Counted from the stretch's first letter, positions 1-8,740 are shown. The stretch: DNA of 64,000 bases from Olivibacter oleidegradans (GCF_042432805.1 NZ_JBHLWO010000001.1:372001-436000); one strand, 5' to 3'. Made by a program: numbers and translations. The notes: a model not told the origin generated them from the sequence alone.

Positions 1-267
1 GTTAAGATTTTCTATAGCAGCTTGAATTTTAGATTGCAGACCGTACATGACCAAAACAACCAAACCACACAGTATTGCAACAGATACTTCTATACCCAGT
101 TGGATAGGTAAAATTGGTAAAATAATAAAATATAGAGCAGAGACTAAAAAAGCTAATTTATTTAGAAATAAAAAAGCTGTACGTGCAATGATTGTCTGAT
201 TGGTTTTCGAAAACCAATCAGACAAACTATAATCAAGCTTTAAAATGTTATCGATAAACCGCATCAT
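1..267 (-). CDS. Membrane protein, C-terminus beyond window edge
   Basis: The minus-strand frame is open from tandem ATG codons at 267 and 264 to the window edge, giving 88-89 residues with no stop. After a polar N-terminus (MRFIDNILKLDYSLSDWF) there are two adjacent hydrophobic segments, roughly residues 31-50 and 56-77, separated by a short Gln/Gly turn, so it is probably a small integral membrane protein. Its start overlaps the stop of the micro-ORF at 248-367 by 20 nt, which makes it the last visible gene of the glycosylase/nuclease operon. The family is not recognised. A membrane protein at the end of such an operon could be a membrane effector, but that is speculation. Confidence 0.55.
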   Translation of the reverse strand, partial: MMRFIDNILKLDYSLSDWFSKTNQTIIARTAFLFLNKLAFLVSALYFIILPILPIQLGIEVSVAILCGLVVLVMYGLQSKIQAAIENLN

Positions 268-367
268 TTGTCTTACTCTCAAATATTGTCAGTTTTACTT
301 CAATAAAACCATGATTAGAATATACAACCAATAAATTCTGCGATATAAAGATATCAAGGATTTTCAT
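248..367 (-). CDS. Putative 39-residue protein overlapping the membrane gene
   Basis: A 39-codon minus-strand frame starts at 367 (MKILDIFISQNLLVVY), 16 nt after the nuclease stop, and its TAA overlaps the start of the downstream membrane protein. It contains a hydrophobic central stretch and an acidic/basic C-terminus. Filling the gap between two co-directional genes and overlapping the next start suggests translational coupling. No family is recognised, and chance remains possible because the frame is short. Confidence 0.35.
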   Translation of the reverse strand: MKILDIFISQNLLVVYSNHGFIEVKLTIFESKTNDAVYR

Positions 368-383
368 TGGCTCGCGTACCGTC

Positions 384-1472
384 CTATCGGCTAGAAACAA
401 CCCTCTCAATCTTATCATAGAACACTTCAAAATCATTTCGCACTTTCTCAGCAACAAAGTTTGCCAATTCTTCCAATTCATCTTCCTTCACTTCATAGGT
501 TTTACTTGCGTAGTAAAGCCAACCATTTGCTCTATCAACCTTATGTTCTAATCCAACTGAAACAACGGCATCCCCTCCTACTCGTTCATCAATCATATCT
601 TCAATCAATAAAGCTTTGCCGTAAAGCTCAATGTTTATTGTTATCTCCTTTTGCTGCTCAAAAAGCTTGTCAAAATGGATTGTATAACTAATACCTTCGT
701 GTTTTGGGTGGAAGATATATCGATGGTAATCACTTTTTCCGCTCGCTTGTAATCCTAAGATTTCTGACGCAACCGCTAATTGCCCTATTACATATTTGTA
801 GGCTTTCTCCACGATATCATATATGCGATTGCAGTTTTCGAGGTTTTGATAATAGAATTTTACTTCTTCATTCATTGTTAAATCTGTGTATAGGTTTTCG
901 ATTGTGGTAATAAATTCGTTAAGATAATAGGAGGCCTCCTGCTTATATGTAGACAGCTTTTCCTTTACCAAGTTAATGATCTCACCGTGTTGAACGTTGA
1001 CGAATTTATGTTGAACAGTTAAAGGAACGGTTTCGCGGTTTAAACTAAGAACTACGCCTACCTTTGAATCCTCTGCCCCAACACAGTGCTGCCAGTAGGC
1101 ATCCAAATCATTATTTAGCCAGTGATTAATCTTGTTTTCTATAATGATGTATTTTCGTTCATCTTCTTCGATGCCGGAGACTAAAATATCAATACGCTTT
1201 CCTCCTTTTGTAGCCACTTCCTTTTGAACCTTAAAAAAACGCAATGAAATCTCTTTACCGGTTTTACGCTTAACCAACTCAAACAAACATTCTATAAAGA
1301 GGTTACCTAAACCATGATCTTCTTCTTGATCGAAAAAATAGGCATACCAGTTAGATATGGCAAGTTCGTAATGAGAAGTTCCGGAAATATCGAAAAATGT
1401 TCGCTTCCGTCGAACAGGCTTAGGAATTTGCGCTTCTTTTAAGAACGTTTCCAGTGATTGTTGCTTATTCAT
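384..1472 (-). CDS. PD-(D/E)XK nuclease superfamily protein
   Basis: This 362-residue protein has the PD-(D/E)XK arrangement RIDILV (Asp95) followed by IIIENK (Glu112, Lys114), with an upstream conserved Glu36 in SHYELAISNW. These spacings match the PDDEXK_4-type nuclease-like family often found in defence and mobile contexts. The start at 1472 (MNKQQSLETF) was preferred over the in-frame ATG at 1502 because it overlaps the stop of the micro-ORF at 1465-1560, a normal coupling arrangement. The C-terminal half is mixed alpha/beta without a recognised domain. It follows the OGG-fold glycosylase-like gene on the same strand. Inference: a metal-dependent DNA endonuclease that could cut at abasic sites or other lesions left by its neighbour. 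The substrate is unknown. Confidence 0.75.
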   Translation of the reverse strand: MNKQQSLETFLKEAQIPKPVRRKRTFFDISGTSHYELAISNWYAYFFDQEEDHGLGNLFIECLFELVKRKTGKEISLRFFKVQKEVATKGGKRIDILVSGIEEDERKYIIIENKINHWLNNDLDAYWQHCVGAEDSKVGVVLSLNRETVPLTVQHKFVNVQHGEIINLVKEKLSTYKQEASYYLNEFITTIENLYTDLTMNEEVKFYYQNLENCNRIYDIVEKAYKYVIGQLAVASEILGLQASGKSDYHRYIFHPKHEGISYTIHFDKLFEQQKEITINIELYGKALLIEDMIDERVGGDAVVSVGLEHKVDRANGWLYYASKTYEVKEDELEELANFVAEKVRNDFEVFYDKIERVVSSR

Positions 1473-1560
1473 GTATCTGTGCCGTATAACTTGCTTCACC
1501 AATAATACTTACCGCATGAGTTACTTTTGAAATTTGATGTGTAAATGCTTTATAGTCCAT
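1465..1560 (-). CDS. Putative 31-residue leader or linker ORF
   Basis: A 31-codon frame begins with ATG at 1560, ten bases after the glycosylase gene ends, and stops with a TAA at 1467-1465 that overlaps the nuclease ATG at 1472. Its sequence (MDYKAFTHQISKVTHAVS...) is not recognised. Position and overlap suggest a coupling peptide or small partner protein. It could also be the frameshifted N-terminus of the nuclease, since a single-base change would fuse the two frames. Confidence 0.35.
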   Translation of the reverse strand: MDYKAFTHQISKVTHAVSIIGEASYTAQIHE

Positions 1561-1569
1561 ATTTTAGTT

Positions 1570-2709
1570 TTATTGTTGATTAAATTTAAGACTTTTCTTA
1601 CTGAAAACAACCTCGCCTATTTTATTCTTCGCATCTATTCTTGATTGACTAACAAGATATCCGTTTCGTAACCAGGCTTTCTTATGGGAGTGATACTGTT
1701 GCCCTGAGTTTGCCCAGAAAGTAGCGGCATGATCAAAAGCCCAGGGTGGTAATGCGCGGCCAATGATGGCTTCTATTTCGTCAGTGCTCAAGGTGATATG
1801 ATCGGCTACGGCCTGGTTGAAATACACAGTTAAGGCTTCGTAGGAAGATCGCTTGGTTCTTTCTTGCTTCGTGATCTTACGCCCCTTGTTTGGTGTTCGC
1901 ACTTCGCTTTTTTTATCTGGTTTCCTTGGCACGCCGAAATGTGTGCTTATGATTTCCCACAACTGATTGCGGGGATTGGTAGCATCGCTGGTATTTCTAG
2001 GCAAGCCAAATATAAAGGATTCCAACTTGCCGGGGCTAATTTGCAATTCAGTGGCCCAAGCATTCATATCTTCGATATAACGGCGGTATAATTTAGCTAA
2101 ATCTGTACCACTTGGCAAGCTTAAACATTTGGGTACACTTCTGTTGATAGTAAACTGCTTCGATACGTCCTCGCCTTGACTGATCAGCAATGCACAGTAG
2201 GCGTTAGCAGTCCATTTGTCTAAGATCAGTGGCATGATAGAATAAGGCTGATCCATTGCCTCTGCAATGAAGTACAATATCTTAGTGAAGTAGGCTACAC
2301 TGACACCCGGGATTTTATGCTTTCCGCCCACACTAAAGGCCGTGAACAGGGTTTCGATATCACCTTTTTCCAAATGATATTCAGCATAGTTTACGGCCTC
2401 CAGTACTTTCTCCATTGGATGATTTAAAAAGAGCTGAAAGGGCGTATCGGTACCACCTTTTGTTTTCGGTCGGTTCGCGTTGATACCTCCCCAGATCATC
2501 ACCGCCACCAAACCTAAATACGTATCCTCTTGGATTAATTTTATTACAGCATCGCGCTGTAAATTCCGATCCGGAAAACGACGACAAATTTCATCAACGT
2601 ATTTGTTGCTTCGATAACGCTCATACGAACTATTCCAGAGAAATATGCTTTGCTCCGGTGCTTGAATAATACGTTCGCGGTTCTCTTCTAGATAAGAAGG
2701 TAAAGGCAT
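1570..2709 (-). CDS. OGG-fold (HhH-GPD-like) DNA glycosylase fused to DUF7662-like domain
   Basis: This is a 379-residue protein with two parts. Residues about 1-260 resemble the bacterial 8-oxoguanine glycosylase OGG-fold family: a Gly-rich hairpin-like GVSVAYFTKILYF (Lys143) is followed 21 residues later by LILDKWTANA (Asp164), the expected catalytic Lys/Asp pair. Residues about 290-370 (EIEAIIGRALPPWA, HKKAWLRNGYLV) resemble DUF7662, a small domain found alone or fused to restriction-like proteins. The family assignment is from memory of these motifs, not from a search. It is the first gene of the minus-strand operon that continues into the nuclease. Family knowledge: such enzymes flip out and excise a modified base. 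Inference: it may recognise a modified base in foreign DNA. Confidence 0.65.
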   Translation of the reverse strand: MPLPSYLEENRERIIQAPEQSIFLWNSSYERYRSNKYVDEICRRFPDRNLQRDAVIKLIQEDTYLGLVAVMIWGGINANRPKTKGGTDTPFQLFLNHPMEKVLEAVNYAEYHLEKGDIETLFTAFSVGGKHKIPGVSVAYFTKILYFIAEAMDQPYSIMPLILDKWTANAYCALLISQGEDVSKQFTINRSVPKCLSLPSGTDLAKLYRRYIEDMNAWATELQISPGKLESFIFGLPRNTSDATNPRNQLWEIISTHFGVPRKPDKKSEVRTPNKGRKITKQERTKRSSYEALTVYFNQAVADHITLSTDEIEAIIGRALPPWAFDHAATFWANSGQQYHSHKKAWLRNGYLVSQSRIDAKNKIGEVVFSKKSLKFNQQ

Positions 2710-2931
2710 ATAATATTTGATTTAGATTGTGATGCTAAGATATAAATTATTGATTAATTATTAAGGAGGATTTTAAATACCATTTTGATTTACTTTCTGT
2801 ATGCCGATTAAGATGTTCCGATTATCAACATTTAACTTTCCGTGTAAGGAATTAAAGGTTTCGTGTAAAAAATGCAAAAGCAGTAAATAGCTTTTATTTA
2901 CTTTGTTATTTAAAACCATTTTAAATAACAC

Positions 2932-4407
2932 ATGAGAAATATATTTTACATCTCTTACTTTTTACTTCCGCTACTCCTCTTTTCTTGCAAAAAAGAAACG
3001 CGCATAGAAGGGAAGGTAAATCAATCCCACAAGCTCACAATTGCTGAGGCGAGAAACCACATTAAAGCAACGCTACCAACTAATCGAGTAGCCTTAGCAA
3101 GAACAAGCCAGGAAAAAACAGATTCTACCGATCTCGTTGTTAACTGGACGGCCGCTGGCCAAAATACGTCAGGTGAATACAGTTTTGTTGAAGTGCCTAT
3201 AAAAACAGCGATAACAAATGTGAATCTTTATGGCGCCGAACAATATAATGAAAATGAGAACGCAACGAGAGTGGCTTATAGCTACTCAACATTGCTGATT
3301 TATAAAGACAGTTCGAATAATAATGCAAATAGTTATATAGTAACCTATTTGCCAAGTATTGACTATATACAAAATCATAACAGACCAATAGGCAGGAATA
3401 GAATCGCTGATTTATCGAATGAGTTTTCAGGCTACATTGAATACAAGGATTTGGACGGAAATCCAAAACAGCTGTTTACAATAGAAAAGGGAAAGGTTAC
3501 TTCCTCTATGATTCTATCCAACACTAGGCCTATTCAAACTAAAACAAGCTCAAATAGTAAGTCATTAGCGGCAGCTGCCGCTTCTTGTCAAACGGTGTGT
3601 ATACCCATAATTCAAACTGTATGCGTTGGACCCGGGGGAGGACAAGGCCCTCGAGACAAAGATCAAATCTGCACTACTACCCAAGTTGGTAACAACTGTA
3701 ATACAGTTTGCAGCGGTGGTCCAACCGGGCCTCCTCCAGGTGGTGGCGGTGGAAACACCGGAGGCGGAACGGGAGGGTCAAATAATCCTGATATAAAAAA
3801 TCAGGCACAAAATCCTTGCTTGAAAGCAACTGTTGACCAGTTGTTAAACAGTCAAAATATTGAAGGTACAATGGCTGAGATACTTAATAATTTTCTCGAT
3901 AAGAATGAGGTTAACTTAACAATTCAGGAAGGCATTACACAGGGCAACAAAGTGGCACACCTTTCAGATAACAAATTGACTAAATATATGGATCCTAACC
4001 ATAACATCACCAAGAGAGTATACTCAGCAACTATTACTATCGATCAGTCGCTCTTACCTACCATCTCTAAAGAAGGTGTTGCCACCGCGCTTATACATGA
4101 GGTTCTGCACGCCTATTTAGATTACAACAGCATATCGTTTGACCAAGCAGCAGCGCAACACAACTATATTGCAGCCAATTACATCGGGACAATGGCAGCA
4201 TTCCTTCAAAATAAATATGGAGTTCCTGCGAACGATGCAGTGGCCCTAGCCTGGGGTGGGCTCGCCGAAACAACACTTTATAAAAATGCAACAAGTTTTC
4301 AGATGCCTGACAACACTACAGTTTCAAAAGAAGACCTTGCACATACCTATGGTGATTACATGGGAGGGGTTGATAAACCAAATAAAGGTAAACCACTTTG
4401 CAATTGA
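2932..4407 (+). CDS. Metalloprotease-like lipoprotein (HExxH)
   Basis: A 491-residue exported protein. The N-terminus has a hydrophobic stretch ending in the lipobox LLFSC (Cys19), so it should be a lipoprotein. A middle region (about residues 220-285) is Cys-rich and then Gly/Pro-rich, a flexible linker with many paired cysteines. The C-terminal domain has ALIHEVLHAYLDY with His389-Glu390-x-x-His393, a zincin/SprT-like zinc site. Bacteroidota contain many such lipoproteins of unknown substrate. Catalytic activity is inferred from HExxH only, and the third zinc ligand was not pinned down. It is transcribed away from the glycosylase operon across a 220-bp divergent gap. Confidence 0.65.
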   Translation: MRNIFYISYFLLPLLLFSCKKETRIEGKVNQSHKLTIAEARNHIKATLPTNRVALARTSQEKTDSTDLVVNWTAAGQNTSGEYSFVEVPIKTAITNVNLYGAEQYNENENATRVAYSYSTLLIYKDSSNNNANSYIVTYLPSIDYIQNHNRPIGRNRIADLSNEFSGYIEYKDLDGNPKQLFTIEKGKVTSSMILSNTRPIQTKTSSNSKSLAAAAASCQTVCIPIIQTVCVGPGGGQGPRDKDQICTTTQVGNNCNTVCSGGPTGPPPGGGGGNTGGGTGGSNNPDIKNQAQNPCLKATVDQLLNSQNIEGTMAEILNNFLDKNEVNLTIQEGITQGNKVAHLSDNKLTKYMDPNHNITKRVYSATITIDQSLLPTISKEGVATALIHEVLHAYLDYNSISFDQAAAQHNYIAANYIGTMAAFLQNKYGVPANDAVALAWGGLAETTLYKNATSFQMPDNTTVSKEDLAHTYGDYMGGVDKPNKGKPLCN

Positions 4408-4491
4408 TTAGATGTTATAAAAGCTATTGTAGGATTTGAACTTTTTATGGAATTTGTTTTTTGTACACATCTAACAGGAAACGATTAAGAT

Positions 4492-5163
4492 ATGATACGG
4501 ACGTTACTTTTTTCGATATTTGCTGCACTTATATGCCAAACGCATATTGCTAAAGCCAATGACCGGATAAACGAATTGGATAGCATCTTTAGGCTACATG
4601 CCGACAGTACAATAATCTTTACCGGTTCGATTCCGTTTGGCACTGCGCCGGAAAACATATTGATCATCAGCAAGAAGGGCGATACAATAAGCCTATTCTC
4701 CTATCGCTACGCCATGCGTGAAATACCTAGCTACGAGGGAGTGCCAAGGTCGTTAGCCGATTATATTTCCAGAACGAAATATAGTCGACGTGGCAGTGTA
4801 GTCGGCCCCTTCTTTGAAGTGCATCCAATAAGTGAAAAGAAGGGTAAAAAGCTATGGAGTGCATTGATGCAACACCATCCCTGGCAATTAAAGGATAATG
4901 CAATGTTGGGTACAGGGTGTCCCGTTAAACCAAAAGTAACCAAAGATAAGGATGGCAACACGATTGAAGAATACAGGGGTCGGAATATGGAATCCCACAG
5001 CTATAATGTAAGGCTGATAACTAAAACAGACAGCAAGAAGCTAAGCTATTTTGCACCGGAAGACCTACAAAAGGAGTGCCCTCCCGAGGAAGACCGCCAA
5101 CATATTATATCGATAAAACGGCTTCTATTGCAGTCCTTCGGAAAAAAATCTGTATTTGAATAA
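4492..5163 (+). CDS. Exported protein of unknown function
   Basis: A 223-residue protein with a clear signal peptide (hydrophobic residues 4-18, AKA cleavage-like site near 22). The mature part begins NDRINELDSIFRLHADSTI and contains no motif I recognise. It lies 84 bp after the HExxH lipoprotein on the same strand and may be cotranscribed. A single Cys near residue 143 and another near 196 could pair. Periplasmic or surface location is inferred from the signal peptide. Confidence 0.5.
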   Translation: MIRTLLFSIFAALICQTHIAKANDRINELDSIFRLHADSTIIFTGSIPFGTAPENILIISKKGDTISLFSYRYAMREIPSYEGVPRSLADYISRTKYSRRGSVVGPFFEVHPISEKKGKKLWSALMQHHPWQLKDNAMLGTGCPVKPKVTKDKDGNTIEEYRGRNMESHSYNVRLITKTDSKKLSYFAPEDLQKECPPEEDRQHIISIKRLLLQSFGKKSVFE

Positions 5164-5388
5164 ACCCATCTTTAAGAAAACAAACGTAGTTCATTGCAAT
5201 TAAGAATATACCTGCAGTATGAGAAGTTAAAAATCGCCGTATTTTAAACTTTCAACAAATTTAATTATATTGGCATTGGCTGACCACTGGGTGCAATTGC
5301 ACGCTGAAAATTTATCGATTTTTATAAACCAACTATAGAAGTCATCACGGGATCTATTCTCCACCTGGATGCGCTAAAAAAACGATAC

Positions 5389-6516
5389 ATGAAACATTGT
5401 CTTTTGATTCTATTAACTTTCGCTGTGTTCGTTAACGTCGGAACTATCAGTGCACAGGATGCCAAACCATTTAAAGTTATCGGCTCGATCGATACAGTTC
5501 CACATGCGTCTTATTATGTGAGTTACTATTCCGCCGATGGTCTCCGCTACGACACCATTGAGCTGGATAAAAAAGGACATTTCATTTTAAGCGGCCATAT
5601 CAGTGAACCAACATCTGTATCGCTTTCTGTAGATAATGTTTATGATAAGGATGTGCTGGGTAATTGGCTGTGCTATTCCTTTTGGGTAGAACCGGGTAAA
5701 GAAATCTATTTTAAAGGGCTTCGAGGCTTCCGTAAACAAATTGTCCGAAACTCAGAAACGCAACGCTTAGAGGATGAGCTAAATCATGAACAAAAACCGC
5801 TCAATAAGCAATTAGCTTCCTTGCGGAAAAAATTTAGATCGGATAATTATACAGCAGAAGATAAACGTGCTTTCGATTCATTGGGAAGAGAACGTGATGC
5901 GCTAAATTTCCAATTTATTGAAGACCATCCCAATACACATTATGCAGCCAGTTTGCTAGCTGGCTATGTACATCATGAACCTTCTTTTTATGCTCGTAGC
6001 CAACGGTTATTCGATCAACTAACTCCCGAGATCAGATCGACAAAAAGAGGTAAACGTATACAAGAACTCCTTAGCAAACAACGATCAGTGCAATTGGGTG
6101 AACAACTAACCGACTTTACTTTGGCGGATACCGCAGGTAACACAATCAGTCTTTCCGACTATAAGGGTAAATATGTACTTGTCGAATTTTGGGCCAGTTG
6201 GTGCGTGCCGTGCAGGCGCGAAAACCCTAATTTGGTTAAAAGTTACAATACCTATAAACCGAGCGGATTCGAGATTTTGGCCGTTTCATTTGATGATAAA
6301 CGCGACAATTGGGTAAAGGCAATCAACGATGATGGATTGCCATGGACGCATGTTTCGGAACTAACGGATTTATTTAATAGCCCGCTTGCAAAAAAACTGC
6401 TGGTAAGGTCGGTACCTGATAACTTTTTGCTTGATCGTGAAGGAAAAATTATCGGCAGGAATTTACGCGGTGATGAGCTGAACCGAAAACTGAGTACCCT
6501 CACGCTATCGGATTAG
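5389..6516 (+). CDS. TlpA/ResA-like thioredoxin with N-terminal DUF4369-type domain
   Basis: A 375-residue exported protein: signal peptide (ending TISAQD), a beta-rich DUF4369-like domain (residues about 28-120), a charged helical linker, and a C-terminal AhpC/TSA-Redoxin thioredoxin domain from about 235. The active site reads WASWCVPCRREN with Cys272 and Cys275, followed by a cis-Pro context (VRSVPDNFLLD). Family members are periplasmic thiol-disulfide reductases in Bacteroidota, often multi-copy and associated with polysaccharide or stress loci. Length and domain order are normal. It stands alone with a 225-bp upstream gap, so its client is unknown. Confidence 0.85.
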   Translation: MKHCLLILLTFAVFVNVGTISAQDAKPFKVIGSIDTVPHASYYVSYYSADGLRYDTIELDKKGHFILSGHISEPTSVSLSVDNVYDKDVLGNWLCYSFWVEPGKEIYFKGLRGFRKQIVRNSETQRLEDELNHEQKPLNKQLASLRKKFRSDNYTAEDKRAFDSLGRERDALNFQFIEDHPNTHYAASLLAGYVHHEPSFYARSQRLFDQLTPEIRSTKRGKRIQELLSKQRSVQLGEQLTDFTLADTAGNTISLSDYKGKYVLVEFWASWCVPCRRENPNLVKSYNTYKPSGFEILAVSFDDKRDNWVKAINDDGLPWTHVSELTDLFNSPLAKKLLVRSVPDNFLLDREGKIIGRNLRGDELNRKLSTLTLSD

Positions 6517-6672
6517 CAAATAAACGACAATTAGGGCTTTAGGTGTTGATAAACATGATGCACGATTGTTAAAACACAAAAGAATTTATTGATAAAATGC
6601 GTATGCTTTGTATGTCGCAAGTACACCGCTGAATTGACAGATTTACACTTATAAGAACTTCTGGGTACTACT

Positions 6673-6680
6673 TATTTTTG
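6673..6680 (+). promoter_or_regulatory. Candidate -7 box of the DHFR-like gene
   Basis: TATTTTTG fits the Bacteroidota -7 consensus TAnnTTTG and lies 29 nt before the DHFR-like start codon. No good TTTG -33 element was found at the usual distance, so this rests on one half of the promoter. Confidence 0.35.
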
Positions 6681-6708
6681 CAATCAATAAGCACGATATT
6701 TTAAATTC

Positions 6709-7296
6709 ATGACTATGCGAAAAATCATTTTACAGGAGTGGATTTCTCTTGAAGGCTATATTGCTGATAAGGACGGCCAGCTCACTTTCTTCACGGATAT
6801 CAATAACGAAGCAAACAAATACTCCGACCTTGACCAGGTGAAATTTATGGACAATATTGACACGATACTGCTTGGTAGGATAACTTATGAAATGTTTGTT
6901 GATTTCTGGCCTACCGCTGATTCGGAAAAAGAGCCAATTGCGCAAAGTTTAAATAGGACGCCGAAACTCGTATTTTCTAACACACTTAATGAAGCTAACT
7001 GGGGTAAATGGGAAAATGCAAAAGTTGTTAATGGTGATGCTGTTGAGGAAATCGCAAAACTAAAGGCTTTACCGGGAAAAAATATGGTCATTTGGGGCAG
7101 TATAACCCTTGCACAGTCTTTAATGAAGTGTGGGCTTATCGATGAGTATCATCTACAACTTTGTCCAGTTGCTTTAGGTGGTGGTAGGCCTTTGTTCCCT
7201 ACCGGTGATGGGTACATCAACCTGGAGTTGATCGACCTTAAGAAATATGACACGGGTATTGTTCTACTAAAATATAGACCTAGGTCACTTAGCTAG
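6709..7296 (+). CDS. Dihydrofolate reductase/RibD C-terminal domain protein
   Basis: A 195-residue protein matching the stand-alone RibD_C/DHFR-like family: N-terminal QEWISLEGYIADKDG, central DTILLGRITYEMF, nucleotide-binding GKNMVIWGSITLAQSL, and C-terminal GLIDEYHLQLCPVALGGGRPLF. These are NADPH-dependent reductases of mostly unknown substrate, not the essential folate enzyme. In-frame ATGs lie at 6709 and 6715 and the second begins at the usual MRKI. A decayed relative lies at 53184-53433, which implies the family was duplicated or acquired more than once. Confidence 0.85.
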   Translation: MTMRKIILQEWISLEGYIADKDGQLTFFTDINNEANKYSDLDQVKFMDNIDTILLGRITYEMFVDFWPTADSEKEPIAQSLNRTPKLVFSNTLNEANWGKWENAKVVNGDAVEEIAKLKALPGKNMVIWGSITLAQSLMKCGLIDEYHLQLCPVALGGGRPLFPTGDGYINLELIDLKKYDTGIVLLKYRPRSLS

Positions 7297-7438
7297 CGTT
7301 TCTATTATCGAGAAAGTAGTGCGCATTTATTATCAGCATCCTTAAGTTTGCAAAAGAACTTTAAAAGCTTACCAACCGGTTCTTGAAAATATTGTTGATG
7401 CATATGGAAAAGTTCATTCTTTTTCATCCTTCTATAAA

Positions 7439-8149
7439 ATGTTATTAATGTTAGTTCGTATTCTATCCATTTTGATGTTTACCCTAGTTGCCTGCGGCGG
7501 TCTGCAAAAGAAGCTGGATTCGGAACTCGTGGTGGGTGTGGGCCTTCTTGACAGTGCCTACGGCAGTCCATATCTTTCTCTTGACTCGGTGGCGATCTTC
7601 AGAAACGATTCGTTGTTAACCGTATGGCTCCCGCAGAACAATCAGCGTGACACCTTACTGGGGTATCCAAACGCGGCTCAATATAATTTTAAGTTTAAAA
7701 ATGTACTGGGCAACGTGGTAGAGAAATCGGTATCGGTGGAAAATTCACAAAGAAAGAACACAACGCTTTTTCTTGACTCGTCCGATTACCTGAAACATAT
7801 TGATGAAAGCTGGATCGCTAAACTAAAAGATACTGAAACTATAAAATTTGTCTTCAACCTACAAGGATGTTTTAATGGGGGTAAAGATTCGGTACTGCTA
7901 AGCCGGAATAAGGGGGCATACTTTTTACAATATGGCAAGGAAGAACGCAAGCTCAACAAGGAAGATATTGAGTACTTAACCAAGTTTGAATGTGAACTTC
8001 CCCTGCTTCCTGACCAAGGTTTCTGCACTTCTACGGAAACGTATACCATGACATACGGCTCCTTAAAAAAGGAATATGTAGATAGCGATTGCTGCTGGAA
8101 CGGGACTCAACGTTTCTTCACATACTTTGGTTTTAAGCGACAAAACTGA
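7439..8149 (+). CDS. Putative lipoprotein of unknown function
   Basis: A 236-residue protein with a short hydrophobic N-terminus ending in LVACGG, a typical lipobox, so probably anchored in a membrane. The rest is polar with four or more Cys residues toward the C-terminus (LQGCFNG, KFECELP, GFCTST, DCCWNG), which could form disulfides in the periplasm. No family is recognised. It is monocistronic, with debris downstream. Confidence 0.5.
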   Translation: MLLMLVRILSILMFTLVACGGLQKKLDSELVVGVGLLDSAYGSPYLSLDSVAIFRNDSLLTVWLPQNNQRDTLLGYPNAAQYNFKFKNVLGNVVEKSVSVENSQRKNTTLFLDSSDYLKHIDESWIAKLKDTETIKFVFNLQGCFNGGKDSVLLSRNKGAYFLQYGKEERKLNKEDIEYLTKFECELPLLPDQGFCTSTETYTMTYGSLKKEYVDSDCCWNGTQRFFTYFGFKRQN

Positions 8150-8245
8150 TAAGCGTGACACGGTAAGATTTGCAACCAATAACCTTGACAAAATAAACCT
8201 CCAAAATTTATCCTGGTGTTAGATAAGGTACATATGCTTATATGT

Positions 8246-8647
8246 TCATTCTTTTAAAATCTCCCAATACCCTCCAAAAGTTGCTCTTCCTCCTCTTTGA
8301 ATATATCCTTTGCTTTTTAAAACATTTAATATTTTCTGTACGGCGGATTCGTTTATGTTCAAAATTGCACTTAACTCTTTTCGGCCGATTGATCTTTTTG
8401 CCTTTATTAAAGTCAAAGCTTCTCTTTGCCTATCAGTTAATACATCAATATTACCACCAGTTTGACCACCAGTTTGACCACCAGTTTGACCACCTTGAAT
8501 CTCTTTTGCAGACAACCAAAATTCCACTTTTGTAAAATTGGTACCTTGTTCAAAAATTGGAGCGGTATCGGTATAATGTTTCCAGCCTTCTTCCATTTTA
8601 TCAAATCCGTATCCGGCATTCTCAGCTAGATTGACTATTCGAAACAG
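8246..8647 (-). pseudogene. C-terminal relic of an AlbA_2/RecG-like ATP-binding regulator
   Basis: The frame reads back from the stop at 8246 through NLAENAGYGFDKMEEGWKHY to Leu at 8647, where it meets an in-frame TGA. This is the C-terminal third of the Bacteroidota AlbA_2 (Schlafen-like, formerly RecG-like) ATP-binding proteins: the conserved FRIVNLAENAGYGFDKM segment, a GGQTGG tandem linker and a winged-helix tail (RKELSAILNINESAVQ). The N-terminal AlbA_2 and ATPase portions are missing, so it should not encode a working protein. A second, shorter relic of the same family is at 43205-43296. Confidence 0.7.
8454..8489. repeat. Three 12-bp tandem repeats in the linker
   Basis: Three exact copies of CCACCAGTTTGA, encoding the GGQT repeat linker of the relic on the minus strand. 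Being in-frame with the protein, this is normal repeat-length variation for this family rather than an independent element. Confidence 0.85.
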
Positions 8648-8659
8648 TCAAATGACGGG

Positions 8660-8740
8660 ATGATTTTTGGCATTCTGGAAGCGAACGATGGAAGTATTTG
8701 GTTTGGCACATTAAACGGGGTGTATCGTTATGATGGTTAA
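8660..8740 (+). pseudogene. Relic of a two-component-regulator propeller gene
   Basis: A plus-strand frame reads MIFGILEANDGSIWFGTLNG then VYRYDG and stop. NDGSIWFGTLNGVYRYDG is a canonical blade of the Reg_prop (two-component regulator propeller) repeat. Only one blade remains. It abuts the AlbA_2-type relic at 8647, so the two fragments mark a deletion or recombination junction. Confidence 0.5.

Noticed and set aside
8454..8489. Possible CRISPR-like repeat
   Set aside because: Three 12-bp copies without spacers, in frame with a protein linker; not an array.
8242..8535. Plus-strand 97-codon frame with repeated YQLIHQYYHQFDHQFDHQFD-type peptide
   Set aside because: It is the complement of the GGQT tandem linker of the AlbA_2-type relic. 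The peptide repeat comes from the 12-bp DNA repeat, and there is no start context or homology.
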